This document shows positions 41,258 to 52,109 of a stretch of 64,000 nt of DNA, one piece after another. Within the stretch, counting starts at the first letter, position 1, and the number at the start of each line of letters is the position of its first letter. The position numbers and the translations under genes were made by a program. This DNA comes from Heterohyrax brucei (taxonomy: Eukaryota; Chordata; Mammalia; Hyracoidea; Procaviidae), in NCBI GenBank assembly GCA_028571685.1, contig CM053143.1:139162829-139226828 (forward strand). Reading direction: 5' to 3'. Under the pieces are notes generated by a model. It was not told the DNA's origin. It saw only the letters and a program-made list of their open reading frames with translations, and did no database searches.

Positions 41258-44223
41258 CTTATTGTGGTTAGCTGCTGTTGAGTCAGTTCTGACTTACAGT
41301 GATCCTATGAACAACAGAATGAAACACTGCCCAGTCCTGTGCCATTCTCACAGCCGTTTTTATGCTTAAGCCCATTGTTGCAGGGTTATGTCAGTCAATC
41401 TTGTCTAGAGTCTTCCTTTTTTCCGCTGGCCCTCCACTCTACCAAGCATGATGTCCTTCTCTAGGGACTGACTTCTCCTGACAACATGTCCAAAGTATAT
41501 AAGATGCAGTCTCTCCATCTTTGCTTCTAAGGAGCACTCTGGTTGTACTTCCAGAACAGATCTGTTTCTTCTTTCCGTGGTCCATGGTACATTCACTATT
41601 CTTCTCCAACTCCACAGTTCAAAGGCATGAATTTTGCTTCTGTCTTTCTTCTTCATTTTCCATCTTTCACATGCCTATGATGTCACTGAAAATACTATGG
41701 TTTGGATCAGGTATGCATTATCTTCAAGGTGATGTCTTTACTTTTCAACACTTTGAAGAGGTCCTTTGTGGCAGATTTTCCCAATGCAGTGTGTCTTTTG
41801 ATTTCTTGACTGCTACTTCCATGGCTGTTGATTGTGTAACCAAGTAAAATAAAATCCTTGACAATGTCAATCCTTTCTCCATTTACCATGATATTTCTTA
41901 CTGGTCCAGTTGTGAGGATTTTTGTTTTCTTGATGTTGAGGTATAATCCACACTGAAGGCTATGTTCTTTGATCTTCATCAGTAAGTGTTTCAAAGCCTC
42001 TTCACTTACAGCAAGCAGGGTTGTATCATCTGTTTAACTCAGGTTGTTAATAAATCTTCCTGCAATCCTTATGCCTCATTCTTCTCATATAGCCCAGCTT
42101 CTTGGATTATTTGCTCAGCATACAGACTGAAAAGATACAACCCTGACACACAGCTTTCCTGACTTTAAACCATGCAGTGTCTACTTGCTCTCTTTGCAAG
42201 TCTGCCTCTTGATCCATACCCAGATTCTCCCAGTTGTCTGTCAGTTTGTTGTACTGTGGGGGCTTGAGTGTCACTGTGATGCCAGAAGCTATGCCACCAG
42301 TATTCAGACACCAGCGGGGTCACCCGTGGTGGACAGGTTTCAGCTGAGCTTCCAGAATAACACAGACTAGGAAGAAAGACCCAGCAGTCTACTTCTGGAA
42401 AGAATTAGCCAATGAAAACCTCATGGATCACAGTGGACCCCTGTCAGATATAGTGCCAGAAAGTGAGCCCCCCAGGTTGGAAGGTACTCGAAAGAGAATT
42501 GGGGAAGAACTGCCTGCTCCAAGTAGAGTCAACCTTAATGACATGGATGGAGTAAAGCCTTCAGGACCTTCATTCACTGATGTAGCATGACTCAAAATGG
42601 GAAGAAACGGCTGCAAGCATCCCTTAGTAATTGGAACATGGAATGTAAGAAGTATGAATCCACGAAAATTGAAAATCATCAAAAATGAAATGGAATGATA
42701 TCCTAGGCATTAGTAAGTTGAAATGGACCAGAGTTGGCCATTTTGACTAGCACACCCATACGGTCTGCTAACCAGTAATGAAAACTAAATGAAAAACACT
42801 TCAAGATCTGTCTTGAAATATAATGCTATCAATGATAGGATAACATCTGTACACTTATGAAGAAGGCCAGTTAATATGAGTATTATTCAAATTTATACAC
42901 CAACAATTAAGGTCAAAGATGAAGAAATTGAATATTTTTTGCCAGCTTCTGGAGTCCGAAATTGATCAAATATGCAATCAGGATGCATTGACAATTGATG
43001 GTGACTGAAATGCAAAAGTTTGAAACAAAGAAGAAGGATCAGTAGTTGAAAATAAGGCCTTGGTGACAGAAATGAGGCTGGAGATCACATAATAGAATTT
43101 TGCAAGAAAAACAACTTCTTTACTGCAAATGCCTTTTTGCACCAACATAAGTGGTGACTATACATAGACCTCACCAGAGGGGCTACACAGGAATCAAGTC
43201 AACTACATTTGTGGAAAAAGATGCTGGAAAGGTCAGTATTAGCAGTGAAAGCAAGACCAGGTACTGACTGAGGCACAGACCATCAATTACACATATGGAA
43301 GTTCAAATCAAAATTGAAGACAATTAGAACAACTCCACCACAGTCAAAGTACAACCTTGAGTATATCTCACCTAAGTTTAGAGACAATCTCAAGAACAGA
43401 TTTAATGTATAGAACACTTATGACCAAAGATCAGATGAATCATGGAATGACATCAAAGAGCCATCCTTGAAGACAGCAAGAGGTCATTAAAAGAAGAGAC
43501 CAAATTGGATGTCAGAAAAGATTGAAACTTGCTGTCAAACACTGAGTAGCTACAGCAAAAGGAAGGAATGACAAAGTAAAAGAACTGAACAGAAAACCTC
43601 AAAGGGCAGCTTTCAAGAAGACAAAATAAAGTGTTACAATGACTTGTGCAATGAGCTTGAAATAGGAAACTGAAGGGGAAGAACACATTTTGCATTTCTC
43701 AAGCTGAAAGAACTGATGAAAAAATTCAAGCCTCAAATTGCAATAGTGAAGGATTCTATAGGAAAAATACTAAACCACTCAGGAAGCATCAAAAGAGATG
43801 GAAGGAATACACAGAGTCATCATGCCAGAAAAAACTGGTCAGTGTTCAACCATTTCAAGAGGTAGCATATGACCAGAAACCGATGGCACTGAAGGAAGAA
43901 GTCAAAGTTGCCTTGAAGGCATTGGTGGAAAGCAAGTCTCCGGGAACTGATGGAACATCAATTAAGATGTTTCAACAAACATACACAACACTAGAAGTAC
44001 TCATTCATCTGTGCCAAGAAATTTGGAGGACAACTTCCTGGCCAGCCAACAGGAAGAGATTCATATTTATTCCCATTCCCAAGAAAGGTGATCCAGTTGA
44101 ATGTGGAAATTACTGAACAATCTTATTAATATCACCTGCAGTAAAATTTTGTTAAAGATATTTCAAAAGTGACTGCAGCACTAGATTGACAGGGAATTAC
44201 CAGAAGGTAGATTCAATGAAATA
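41258..44223 (-). mobile_element. RTE LINE with inverted 5' part (twin-priming form)
   Basis: The 3' part is antisense at 41258-42212, with translated LLMKIKEHSLQCGLYLNIKK (41707-41994) and RLHLIYFGHVVRRSQS (41405-41656). The 5' part is sense at about 42226-44223, from GTTGTCTGTCAGTTTGTTGT through the endonuclease region to the early RT region (FIFIPIPKKGDPVECGNY at 43883-44116). The 5' terminus of the element faces the junction. The breakpoints of the two parts lie close together in the RTE consensus, with a few hundred bases lost. GTGTCTT flanks both outer ends (about 41252 and 44225). Frames are broken. Confidence 0.85.
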
Positions 44224-44248
44224 TGGTGTCTTTGAAGACATCTTATAG

Positions 44249-44442
44249 GCCCTGGTGGCACATTGGTTAAGAGCTCAGCTGCTAACCACAAAGGTTGGTG
44301 GTTTGAACCCACCAGCCATTCCAAGATTTGACAGTCTTCTCCCGTAAAGACTCCAGCCTTGGAACCCTATGGGACAGTTTGATTCTGTCCTAAGGGATCC
44401 CTGTGAGTTGTAGTCAACTCAAAGGCGATGGGTTTGGGTTTT
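44249..44442 (+). mobile_element. AfroSINE, long type
   Basis: GGCCCTGGTGGCACATTGG head, B-box-like GGTTTGAACCCACC, CCCGTAAAGACTCCAGCCTT block, GGGTTTTTTGG end. AAGACATCTTA on the left and AAGACATGTTA on the right are an 11-base duplication with one mismatch. Confidence 0.92.
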
Positions 44443-45286
44443 TTGGAAAGACATGTTAAGATCAAAGTGAGAGTAATAGTAATAGCAGACCAAAGTGAGA
44501 GTAGTCATGACTGCCTGGATCAGGGAAGGAAATACCAAGGATCAAAACCTCAGTAGGAAAGGGTGGCCTATATGTTAAGGCTGTGAGGCAGTGTCATTTC
44601 ATTTTTGTAGACGCAGAACATGAGTCTCTGTCACTGACTCAGACAAGTTGCCTAAGGGAAATTTTTGAACTACTGATGTCTTTGTTTTCTGGCTTTGGAA
44701 CTGACAGTTGAGTAGTTTCCAGACTCTCTGGAACGCTGTTAGACTTAGAGCAAACAACTCAGGCTGAGAACCTTTCAGGGAAGCTTTTTCTACCTGTATC
44801 CCTCATATTACTCGGGACAGTTACTGGGACAATGGAAATGTTTCTGAACACCCAGGGGTGACCAAGGAACCTTGGTCAGGAGCTAAATGTCCCTTGTTTG
44901 CTGGCTCCACTACATTCCTGAGTCACTTTAGTAACACTTATCTTCTTGCATCAGTTCTAATAGCTCAGAAAACAGCCAAGGGATATTGTGGAAGACAGAA
45001 CCCAATTGACTTTGAAGGGCCTCCAGCTGTGCCCTCCAAGTCTGTTTTCAAGATTTATCTCCTCTCAGAATTAACTAGAAGAAGGAGGAGGAGGAGATGC
45101 TAAATAGCTGCATCATATTACAACAAATTAAGTTCAGTTTCCACAATGGCAAAATACACTGGGTGCATATTAACTAGGCAGCTGACTGCAGCGGCTTTTA
45201 GGAGGGATGTTTTTGTTTTTGCTTCTGAATGTGTCTCCAGTTCCAATGTCCTTGAGGCTGTTTTTTCAAGAAATCCAAGTTTCTGA
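44443..45286. other. Probably single-copy DNA
   Basis: No recognised gene or repeat. A short GGAGGAGGAGGAG run lies near 45085-45099. An 81-codon open frame at 44858-45103 ends in that run and has no recognisable domain. Confidence 0.45.
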
Positions 45287-45466
45287 GCGATGCGGTAGTT
45301 CCGTGGTAAAATTCTCACCTTCCATGCAGGAGACTTAGATTCTCAACCAACACACCTTAAAGACAGTTACCACTTGTCTGTCAGTGGAGACTTGTAACCC
45401 CTTTGTGCATGAGATCTCCTTAGTCAGGGCTGACTCAGTGGCAGCTAACAACAGCTGCAACAACAC
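45287..45466 (+). mobile_element. tRNA-Gly-headed SINE with RTE-like parts (copy 1)
   Basis: GCGATGCGGTAGTTCCGTGG, then AAAATTCTCACCTTCCATGC, align with tRNA-Gly(GCC) (TGGTTCAGTGG, ATTCTCGCC, CACGCGGGAG). CACTTGTCTGTCAGTGGAG and the end CAGTGGCAGCTAACAACAG follow. Compared with the copy at 54712, most of the body is missing. Confidence 0.65.
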
Positions 45467-45549
45467 CATTTGAGAACACCAACTCCCCTGCTCCCCATCT
45501 CCACTCCCTGCCAAAATCCAAATTTGGGTAAGATATGTCGATCAAACAT

Positions 45550-46105
45550 ACAAGATCTGACAATTTGGTCTGTGAACTTAATTATTCTAAGTGCTATATA
45601 CCTCATTGCTGAATATCATTACAGTCACCTTTGAAGAATTTCCCTTGAGAAGTTATGCACTGACGCCAGTGCCTAGCCCAACCTTCAAAGCAATTTTGGA
45701 ATTCTTTCTGGAATGGCCATTACACACAAGCGGCAAGGTGGCAAGTTCATGAACTTAATTATACAGTTGTCTGTGAGGGAGTTTCTAGCTACTAAACAAA
45801 TAACTGTATTGGAACACCCTTCCTACTCACCTGATTGGCCCCCGATTACTTTTTTTCTTTACCCAAAGATAAAGGAAATATTGGGACATGTGGATGCCAT
45901 TCAGGACTTTAAGAGTAATATGACAGCTCTGATAGCTGTTCCAGAAAACAAGTTCCAAAATTGCATCGAAGGGTGGCCTGGGTGGAGGCGCCGGTACGTA
46001 GCTTCCCAAGGGCAGTACTTCAGAGGTGACCGTAGTGATGTTCAGCAAAGAGGTATGTAGCTCTTTTTGCAGGAGGAGTTTACAAATTGTACTTGTACTT
46101 ATTAA
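45550..46105 (+). mobile_element. Mariner relic with inverted arms
   Basis: A frame at 45713-46060 gives VREFLATKQITVLEHPSYSP, then DWPPITFFLYPKIKEILGHV, and NKFQNCIEGW...YVASQGQYF. This is the C-terminal part of a Tc1/mariner transposase; the Asp of YSPD is the third catalytic residue of the family. The segment 45590-45720 is an inverted copy of about 45932-46062. AACTTAATT-type end sequence occurs near 45577 and again at about 45752. The N-terminal transposase domains are absent, so it is not functional. Confidence 0.75.
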
Positions 46106-46695
46106 TGCAAAAAGTCCAGTTGTTCCCATCCACCAGGTAAAACTGAATGATACTAACAACAGCAGACAATGATTTGAGGGTTTGAGGTACATGTTCTCCC
46201 CAGAGAAACTGAGTTACCATGTTGATCAGAGAGAAATACCCAATTAATAGCCATTGACTGGTTAGTTTGGAATGCCACTAGGCCACTGTCAGAAATTCCA
46301 AGAGAGTGTGTATCATCATACACACACTTACCATTTCACAATGGGAACCCGGGAAAAGTGGCAAGTGTCAATGAGTTGTATCTATCTTCTGGACACAAAC
46401 CTGTAGGGAAAAAGGGACCCGTCATCCTTCATTCTGAAAAGACTTGTGAGCAGCTGGACTGTCAAAGTTCAGTCCATATTAGAAACTGGCATTCCAGAGC
46501 TCCACCTAACTCCACGACGGACACACAGTGAACACCAACATTACAGAGGCATGTGTCACTGAGCAAATGTTTTAAACTACAGCAGTCTCGGGAACATGAC
46601 TCATCTGAAGGATAAGAGATTCTGCTTCCATTGTTTGTCTTTTGTTGCGGTGTGCAGAATGTCCTGTTCCACGACATTGTGGGCATCACAGTCTG
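46106..46695. other. No feature recognised
   Basis: Sequence between the mariner relic and an L2-like fragment; no gene or repeat identified. Confidence 0.4.
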
Positions 46696-46765
46696 TAGGG
46701 GCATTTATTCATTTATTCCTTCATTCATTCACATGTATATCAAATCCACCTACCATGTGCTCATA
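46696..46765 (-). mobile_element. L2/MIR-type tail fragment
   Basis: TTTATTCATTTATTCCTTCA, then CACCTACCATGTGCTCATAG, resembles the antisense tail of L2 or MIR (CATTCATTCA, CTACTATGTGCC). Confidence 0.4.
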
Positions 46766-46767
46766 GA

Positions 46768-47213
46768 AGCCCTGGTACAATGGTTACACCCTTGGCTACT
46801 AGCTGAAATGTTGGTGATTTGAACCTGCCAGCAGCTTTGAGGGGGAAAAGATCTGACTATTTGTTCCCACAAAGACTGCAGCCTAGGGAACAAAGACCAG
46901 ACTTGCTGGCCTAACAGGAACCGGAGAAGCCCTGAGAGAGTGGCCCTCTGACGCCCTGTCAACTCAGTAATGAAGTCATTCCCGAGGTTCAGTCTTCAGC
47001 CAAAGACTGGACAGGTCCATAAAACAAAATGAGACTAAAAGGGCATGCCAGCCTAAGGCCAAGGACTAGAAAGAAGGCCATGAAGAGGCAGGAAAGTTGG
47101 TAATAGAAGGGAGAATGTTGACGTGTTGTGGGGTTGTTAACCAGTGTCATAAAACAAAGTGTGTTGTTTAATGAGAAACTAGTTTGTTTTGTAAATCTTC
47201 CTATAAAGTACGA
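46768..47213 (+). mobile_element. Composite: AfroSINE 5' part plus L1-like 3' end
   Basis: 46768-46880 is AfroSINE, long type (GCCCTGGTACAATGGTTAC, CCACAAAGACTGCAGCCTAG). It then passes into about 330 bases that are not SINE (GTGGCCCTCTGACGCCCTGT, CTTCAGCCAAAGACTGGACA, GTTGTGGGGTTGTTAACCAG). The end GTTTTGTAAATCTTCC...AAAAAAG resembles the L1 3' terminus seen in antisense at 9190-9240. I recall this segment as common in elephant-type genomes, probably as an L1 3' UTR. No target-site duplication was found, so a chance neighbour pair is possible. Confidence 0.5.
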
Positions 47214-47756
47214 AAAAAGAAACATCTTGTCCTCAGGAAAGCAGTACCAGAGATGCTAGCGGTTGTGTCCCGTGTCCTGTCCCAGCAGAAAGAGTGATCC
47301 AAACGACGGCACCTGGGACTCAGTAAGCAGGGGCAGATGTCCACTTGCTGACCTGCTCTGAGGAGTGTGTGGGACGGGTCATGGCTGCATAACCTCTTGC
47401 TTTCTGCTGCCAACTCCCCAGTGACTTTCAGAATTAGGTACTGTCCTTTCAGTAAGTGTATCCCATCTAAACCAACAAGAGTTAAGTGTCTGTTTCTTGC
47501 AAATAAGAATTCTAACTGCCATGTAGTTGTCCACAAAAGACTTCCGAATCTACATTCTAGCCCCGACTTTTCATATTTTTTTAATTGCATTTGTTGTCTC
47601 TAACGATGAATCTCCACTTATGTTTGCCATCTTACATTTAATCAAGGTAATTAATTTCTCTCTTGAATGTCACCTTTTCTTCACTGTCATGTAATTTTTA
47701 GTAGTATCTTCAGTCCTGATTCCCCAGTAGTAATTAACAAATAACTACTTGCAGTT
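47214..47756. other. No feature recognised
   Basis: No gene or repeat identified. A 129-codon minus-strand frame (47201-47590) partly overlaps the preceding element and has no recognisable domain. Confidence 0.4.
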
Positions 47757-47952
47757 GCCTTGGGGGATGCAAATAGTTTGCACTAAACCGCTAACTTAAA
47801 GGTTGATGGTTTGAACCTACCTACTGGTGCCACAGAAGAAAGGCCTGGTCATCTACTTCCAAAATATTATATCCAAGAAATTCTATGGAGTAGTTCTACT
47901 CTGTAACAAGTGGGGTTACTATGATTCAGAATCCCGCTAAATGTCAACTGAA
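47757..47952 (+). mobile_element. AfroSINE variant (second subtype)
   Basis: GGATGCAAATAGTTTGCACT, GGTTGATGGTTTGAACCTAC, AAAGGCCTGGTCATCTACTT and GTGGGGTTACTATGATTCAG. It is the same subtype as 6778-6976. An antisense copy follows immediately. Confidence 0.75.
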
Positions 47953-47955
47953 AAA

Positions 47956-48165
47956 AAACAACTGCTTGTCATGAAGTCAACTCCAAGTCATGGTGACCCC
48001 ACGTGTGTCAGACTAGAACTACCCCACATAGGTAGTTCAATGACTGCTTTTTCAGAAGTTTATTGCCAGTTATTTTTCCTAAGGCATCTCTGGGTGAACT
48101 TGAACCCCACAGTTTTCAGTTAACTAAGCACATTAACCATTTGCACCAACCAGGAACTCCCAGTG
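47956..48165 (-). mobile_element. AfroSINE variant, antisense
   Basis: ACTCCAAGTCATGGTGACCC, CACGTGTGTCAGACTAGAAC and GCACATTAACCATTTGCACC. It lies tail to tail with the preceding plus-strand copy. Confidence 0.78.
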
Positions 48166-48248
48166 AACTATGAATCTAATCCTTGACTCCTTCTTGCTTT
48201 ACATCCTGCGTCCATTCTGTCCCTCAATAATGTCTGGTGGTTGGAGGT

Positions 48249-48357
48249 GCCGTTAGTGGCCTCTGAGTCTGTTCTGATTCATGGCAAGGCCATGTTTGCA
48301 GAGTAAAACTGCTCTGTAGGGTTTTCGTGACTGTGACCTTTCCAAAGTAGATTAAGC
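48249..48357 (-). mobile_element. AfroSINE fragment, antisense
   Basis: TGCCGTTAGTGGCCTCTGAG, TCTGATTCATGGCAAGGCC and CTGCTCTGTAGGGTTTTCG. Only the 3' half is recognisable. Confidence 0.55.
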
Positions 48358-48365
48358 TTTTAAAA

Positions 48366-49072
48366 ACAAGTCTGTTGCCATCGAGTTAATTCTGACTCAT
48401 AGTGACCTTACAGCACAGAGGAGAACTGTCCCATGGAATTTCCAAGGAGCACCCAGTGGATGTGGACTGCCAGCCTTTTGTTCAACAGATTGTCATGGAG
48501 TGAATTGTGACACCCCAAAAAATCTGTGTAACAATTTGGCTGGGTCATGATTCCCAGAATTTTGTGATTGTTCTCCATTTTGTAGCTTTTCTGTGTTGTA
48601 AATCCTAATCTCTGCCTGCAGTTAATAGATTATATTACATTAAAGAGGATTCAGGTGGGAATGGAACACCCTTCATAAGGCCACCTCCCTGCTCTGGTGT
48701 GAAGGGAGCTTCTCCGGAGTGTGGCTGGCAGCAGCTTTTATTGTTTTATCCTGGAAGAGATAAAAGGAAAGGAAGACTTGGGGTCCTTATATTGAGAGCA
48801 GAGTGTGTTCTTTGGACCTGAGATTCCTGTTCTGAGATGCTCCCAGATCAAAGGAAGACTCAAGCAACACAAGGACCTTCCTTCAGAGTCAACAGAGAGA
48901 GGGTGCGCCCCTGGAGCTGGCACCCTGAATTCAGACTTTCAGTGTACTGGACTGTGTAAGACTAAACTTTTCTCTGCTAAAGTCATCCATCTGTGTTATG
49001 TCTATGAGAGCAGTGCCAGGTGACTAAGATATAGCTGTAGCACTTAACTGTCTATGCCCCCAAGGTTTCCAG
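48366..49072 (-). mobile_element. AfroSINE, short type, split by an LTR
   Basis: Antisense SINE at 48366-48490 (GACTCATAGTGACCTTACAG to CCAGCCTTTTGTTCAACAG). It continues at 49032-49072 (AGCTGTAGCACTTAACTG to CAAGGTTTCC) after the LTR at 48491-49031. The two pieces are collinear. Confidence 0.82.
48491..49031 (+). mobile_element. MLT1-like solo LTR inserted in an AfroSINE
   Basis: Fossil LTR from TGTCATGGAGTGAATTGTG to GTGACTAAGATA, with landmarks GGCTGGGTCATGATTCCCAG and GGAAGAGATAAAAGGAAAGG. The flanks CAGAT and TAGCT agree at three of five bases. Its host SINE shows that this LTR group was still inserting after AfroSINEs had begun to spread. Confidence 0.85.
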
Positions 49073-49180
49073 AAGCAGACCACTAGGGCTCTGTTCTGAG
49101 GTGCCTCTTGGTAGGTTGAAACCACCAGCCTTTCAGCTCATAATCAAGCACTTAACCATCTGTGCCAACTAGGGACTCCT
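49073..49180 (-). mobile_element. AfroSINE 5' half, antisense
   Basis: GAGGTGCCTCTTGGTAGGTT, AACCACCAGCCTTTCAGCTC and GTGCCAACTAGGGACTCCTG. The 3' tail block is missing. Confidence 0.65.
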
Positions 49181-49818
49181 GATGTCTGTTTAGGCAACAC
49201 AGATTTATGTCACACCTGCTAAGCACCAGGCCCTGGGAATACTGGGCAAGCCTGAGAGACATCACCTAGGCCTTCAAGATCACTGGTTTCCTCTGAAATA
49301 GTTCCACAAACCAACACAGTCTTCCTACCCAGAAATGTGTCCATCTGGTGCCTGAACTATTTGCAACAAACTCTTTGCCTTGGACTGTTTTCTTCCCCAG
49401 TCTTTTTTGATATGTCTTCCTCTGATGTATTCCACATCGTATCACGTCTCCTGCCAGACATCCACAGTGGCTCATTATAGTGGGACAAATCCAATCCAAG
49501 TCTTACAGAATGCAGTTTCATAGGCCCCTGGCAAGGGCCTCCCTCATCCCTCTATTCCTTGTTACAACCACAACTTCCTGACTGTTTCTCCCATAGCTGA
49601 TGCAACCTGTGCTCTTGGCTGCAACCCCAGATGCCCCTGAGACAGAACAGGCCATTCCCCAACTGAAAATGGTTCTCTCTTCCTTTCTCAGTCAGACAGC
49701 AGATGACCCCTGTGAGGCCTTCTCTCACCAATGTCATTTGGCTCTGCGTGTTCTAGAGACTTCAGTACCACCTGGACACATGCATACTTCCTTCTGTAGT
49801 TTTATGTGACACCTGTCC
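49181..49818. other. Probably single-copy DNA
   Basis: No repeat or gene recognised; short frames at 49266-49499 and 49600-49809 have no domain I know. Confidence 0.45.
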
Positions 49819-49960
49819 TTGTTGCTGTCAAGTTAATTCCAACTCATAGCAACCCTATAGAACAGAGTAGAGGGTTTTTAAGAAGTGGCTGGTGGATCTG
49901 AACTGTGGACCTTTTGGTTAGCAGCCATAGTTCTTAACCACTGAACCACCAGGGCTCCTT
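49819..49960 (-). mobile_element. AfroSINE, short type
   Basis: Antisense: TTGTTGCTGTCAAGTTAATT, AGCAACCCTATAGAACAGAG, head CCACCAGGGCTCC. A small internal deletion lies in the middle. Confidence 0.87.
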
Positions 49961-50204
49961 AGTTGACACAGCAGGGTATTTTTAGTTTGTATTTTTGATT
50001 TGTGTTTTCTCTCATCTGATCCTTCAGAGTCTAAACTTCTCAAAGACCTGGACTATGCCTCTTATCTCTAACTCCCCCAGCGTTAGAATAATGTAATGAC
50101 ATGAATATTTTGATGTTGCTTTATTGTTTATGAAGCGCTGTCACTCGTAGTATAAATGCCTCACAGCACCATTTCAAGGTGTGGATGGAAGAAGCATGAA
50201 AATG

Positions 50205-50420
50205 AAGAGTTTAAGCTCTGGACTAGGAAAATGTAATTAAACTCTGATTATGAAACTTTGAACAAAGCTATGTGTCTCAGTTTATTTATCCGTGAATGGG
50301 GCAGGGGGCAGGAAAGCTTCTGAGTTCACGGGTCTACTATAAAAATTCAAGGAGAACACATGTGAAAAGTGCATGGCACGTAAAGGAGAGGGGGCTAGAT
50401 TAGGGCTGTTGCTACTGCTG
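50205..50420 (+). mobile_element. MIR SINE, diverged
   Basis: AAGCTCTGGACTAGG, GAAACTTTGAACAAAGCTAT, GTCTCAGTTTATTTATCCGT and GAATGGGGCA follow the MIR core order (gaccttgggcaag, cctcagtttcctcatctg). Confidence 0.45.
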
Positions 50421-50427
50421 CTGTAAC

Positions 50428-50530
50428 AAATGAGTAAACTGAGGCTCAAAGAGATTAGTACTTTCCTTGAGGACACGAAACTGCCAAGTGGCAAAACAGG
50501 ATGTAGACGAGGCTCTAAGATGCTAAAAAC
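50428..50530 (-). mobile_element. MIR fragment
   Basis: AATGAGTAAACTGAGGCTCA, AAGAGATTAGTACTTTCC and ACTGCCAAGTGGCAAAACAG match the antisense MIR core. Confidence 0.55.
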
Positions 50531-50679
50531 CAGTGTAACACTCAATATACTACAGGTCCCTCTTGATGGTTCAAAACACCACATTCTGCTCACTGAGAGA
50601 ATTTAAAGGGCATTGCCAACGCTTGCACAGGACTCCAAAATACCAGGACTAATGTCTTGAAAGGGACTTCCTTACATAA

Positions 50680-50884
50680 CCAAACAGTTGTCCTTGAGCT
50701 GACTCTGACTCATACTGAACCCACTTGTGTCAGAGTGAAACTGTGCTCCATTGGGTTTTCCAAGGCTGATTTTATGATAGGTCTCCAGATCTTTCTTCCA
50801 AGGTGCTATTGAGTGGACTCAAACTTCCAACCCTTTGGTTAGCAGCCAAGAACAATGTACCCTTTGTACCACCCAAGGATTCCA
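50680..50884 (-). mobile_element. AfroSINE variant, antisense
   Basis: CTCTGACTCATACTGAACCC, ACTTGTGTCAGAGTGAAACT, CCAACCCTTTGGTTAGCAGC and CTTTGTACCACCCAAGGATT. Confidence 0.8.
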
Positions 50885-51329
50885 ACTTCCTAAAGCAGCC
50901 ACTGTGAATTACTCCTTCCTTACTCAGACACACCTTTAAAAGGTCAGGTTATTCCCTCCCCAGAGTTCCGAAATGTTGAATAAATACTTCAGGTACTGGC
51001 TGTGACCCACTGCAGAGAGGACCGACAGGGCAGCAGATTAAAAGACTCCTCTCTTGGGTATTAAACCAGAGACTACTTCTGATTCTGTTTTTCTTCACTG
51101 GTAAGGAGAAGGAAAGCAAGGCGCCCAGAGCAATACTTCTCGGAGAACCCACTGTCTCCGTAAATCAATCTGTCGCTCTTCTGTTGTCATATCATGTTGT
51201 AAGGAATAAAATATCCTTCTGGCAGAGAAAAAGTCCCATTTTTAGAAAGAAGAAAAAAAAAGAAAAGGAAGAAATGTCCACAAGGAAGCTGTAACTGAGG
51301 CCAATGCTAAGGGATGATCAAAGAGCACA

Positions 51330-51478
51330 GGACTTGCCACTTGATGAGCTGGGTGACCCCAACCTTTGTGCCTAGTTTCTTTGTTTGCATAGTGGGGATA
51401 ATAATTCCGCATTACAGGGTTATTATATGGGTTAATTGGGATAATGCAGTCAGTACTATACGGCATATACACAGTTCC
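51330..51478 (+). mobile_element. MIR SINE
   Basis: GACTTGCCACTTGATGAGCT, GGGTGACCCCAACCTTTGTG, TTTGCATAGTGGGGATAATA and GGTTATTATATGGGTTAATT follow the MIR consensus order. Confidence 0.65.
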
Positions 51479-51496
51479 AAGCGGATACCATAGATA

Positions 51497-51972
51497 GACT
51501 TATGTCCATAAAAGTATGCCATTTTGGCTAAGCCATGATTCCCAGTACTGTTGAGTTTTGTCAACAGATGTGATTTCCCCGTGTGTTGTAAGTCTTATCA
51601 CTATAATGACATTGGATGGATTAGTAGCAGTTATATTGATGAGGTCTACAGGATTAATTAGTACCTTAAACCAATCTCTTTTGAGATATAAAAGAAAGAA
51701 GCAAACAGAGAGATTCTTGGACTCACATGACCAAGAAAGTGGTGCTGGGAGCACAGCGTGTCATTTAGATCTGAGGTTCCTGCGCAGAGGAACCCCTTGG
51801 TCTAGCTTCCTAGACCAAGAGAAGATGGATGATGCAGACCTTTCTGCAGAGCTGGCAGAGAAAGCCTTCCTCTGGAGCTGATGGCCTGAATTTGGCCTTG
51901 TGAAAGAATACAGTTCTTTTGTTAAAGCGATTCGTGGTATTTCTGTTATAGCAGCACTAGATGATCAAGACA
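51497..51972 (+). mobile_element. MLT1-like solo LTR
   Basis: Fossil LTR recognised from GGCTAAGCCATGATTCCCAG, CCAATCTCTTTTGAGATATA, TCTGAGGTTCCTGCGCAGAG and the end TAGATGATCAAGACA. An old MIR lies just upstream. Confidence 0.8.
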
Positions 51973-52109
51973 GTAGATTTTTAAAATTCTGGGCTCTGCT
52001 TATGCTCTGGACTGCCTCTCTGAGTACCGTTTCAGTGTCTGAATATTCAAACCCTAAAGAATATGATTTGCAAGAATTTAATTTTAATTATAAACACCAA
52101 GACATACTT

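Noticed and set aside
45713-46060. 115-codon frame considered as a domesticated mariner transposase
   Set aside because: The DNA-binding and first catalytic parts are missing and the flank is an inverted duplicate; a decayed transposon explains it.
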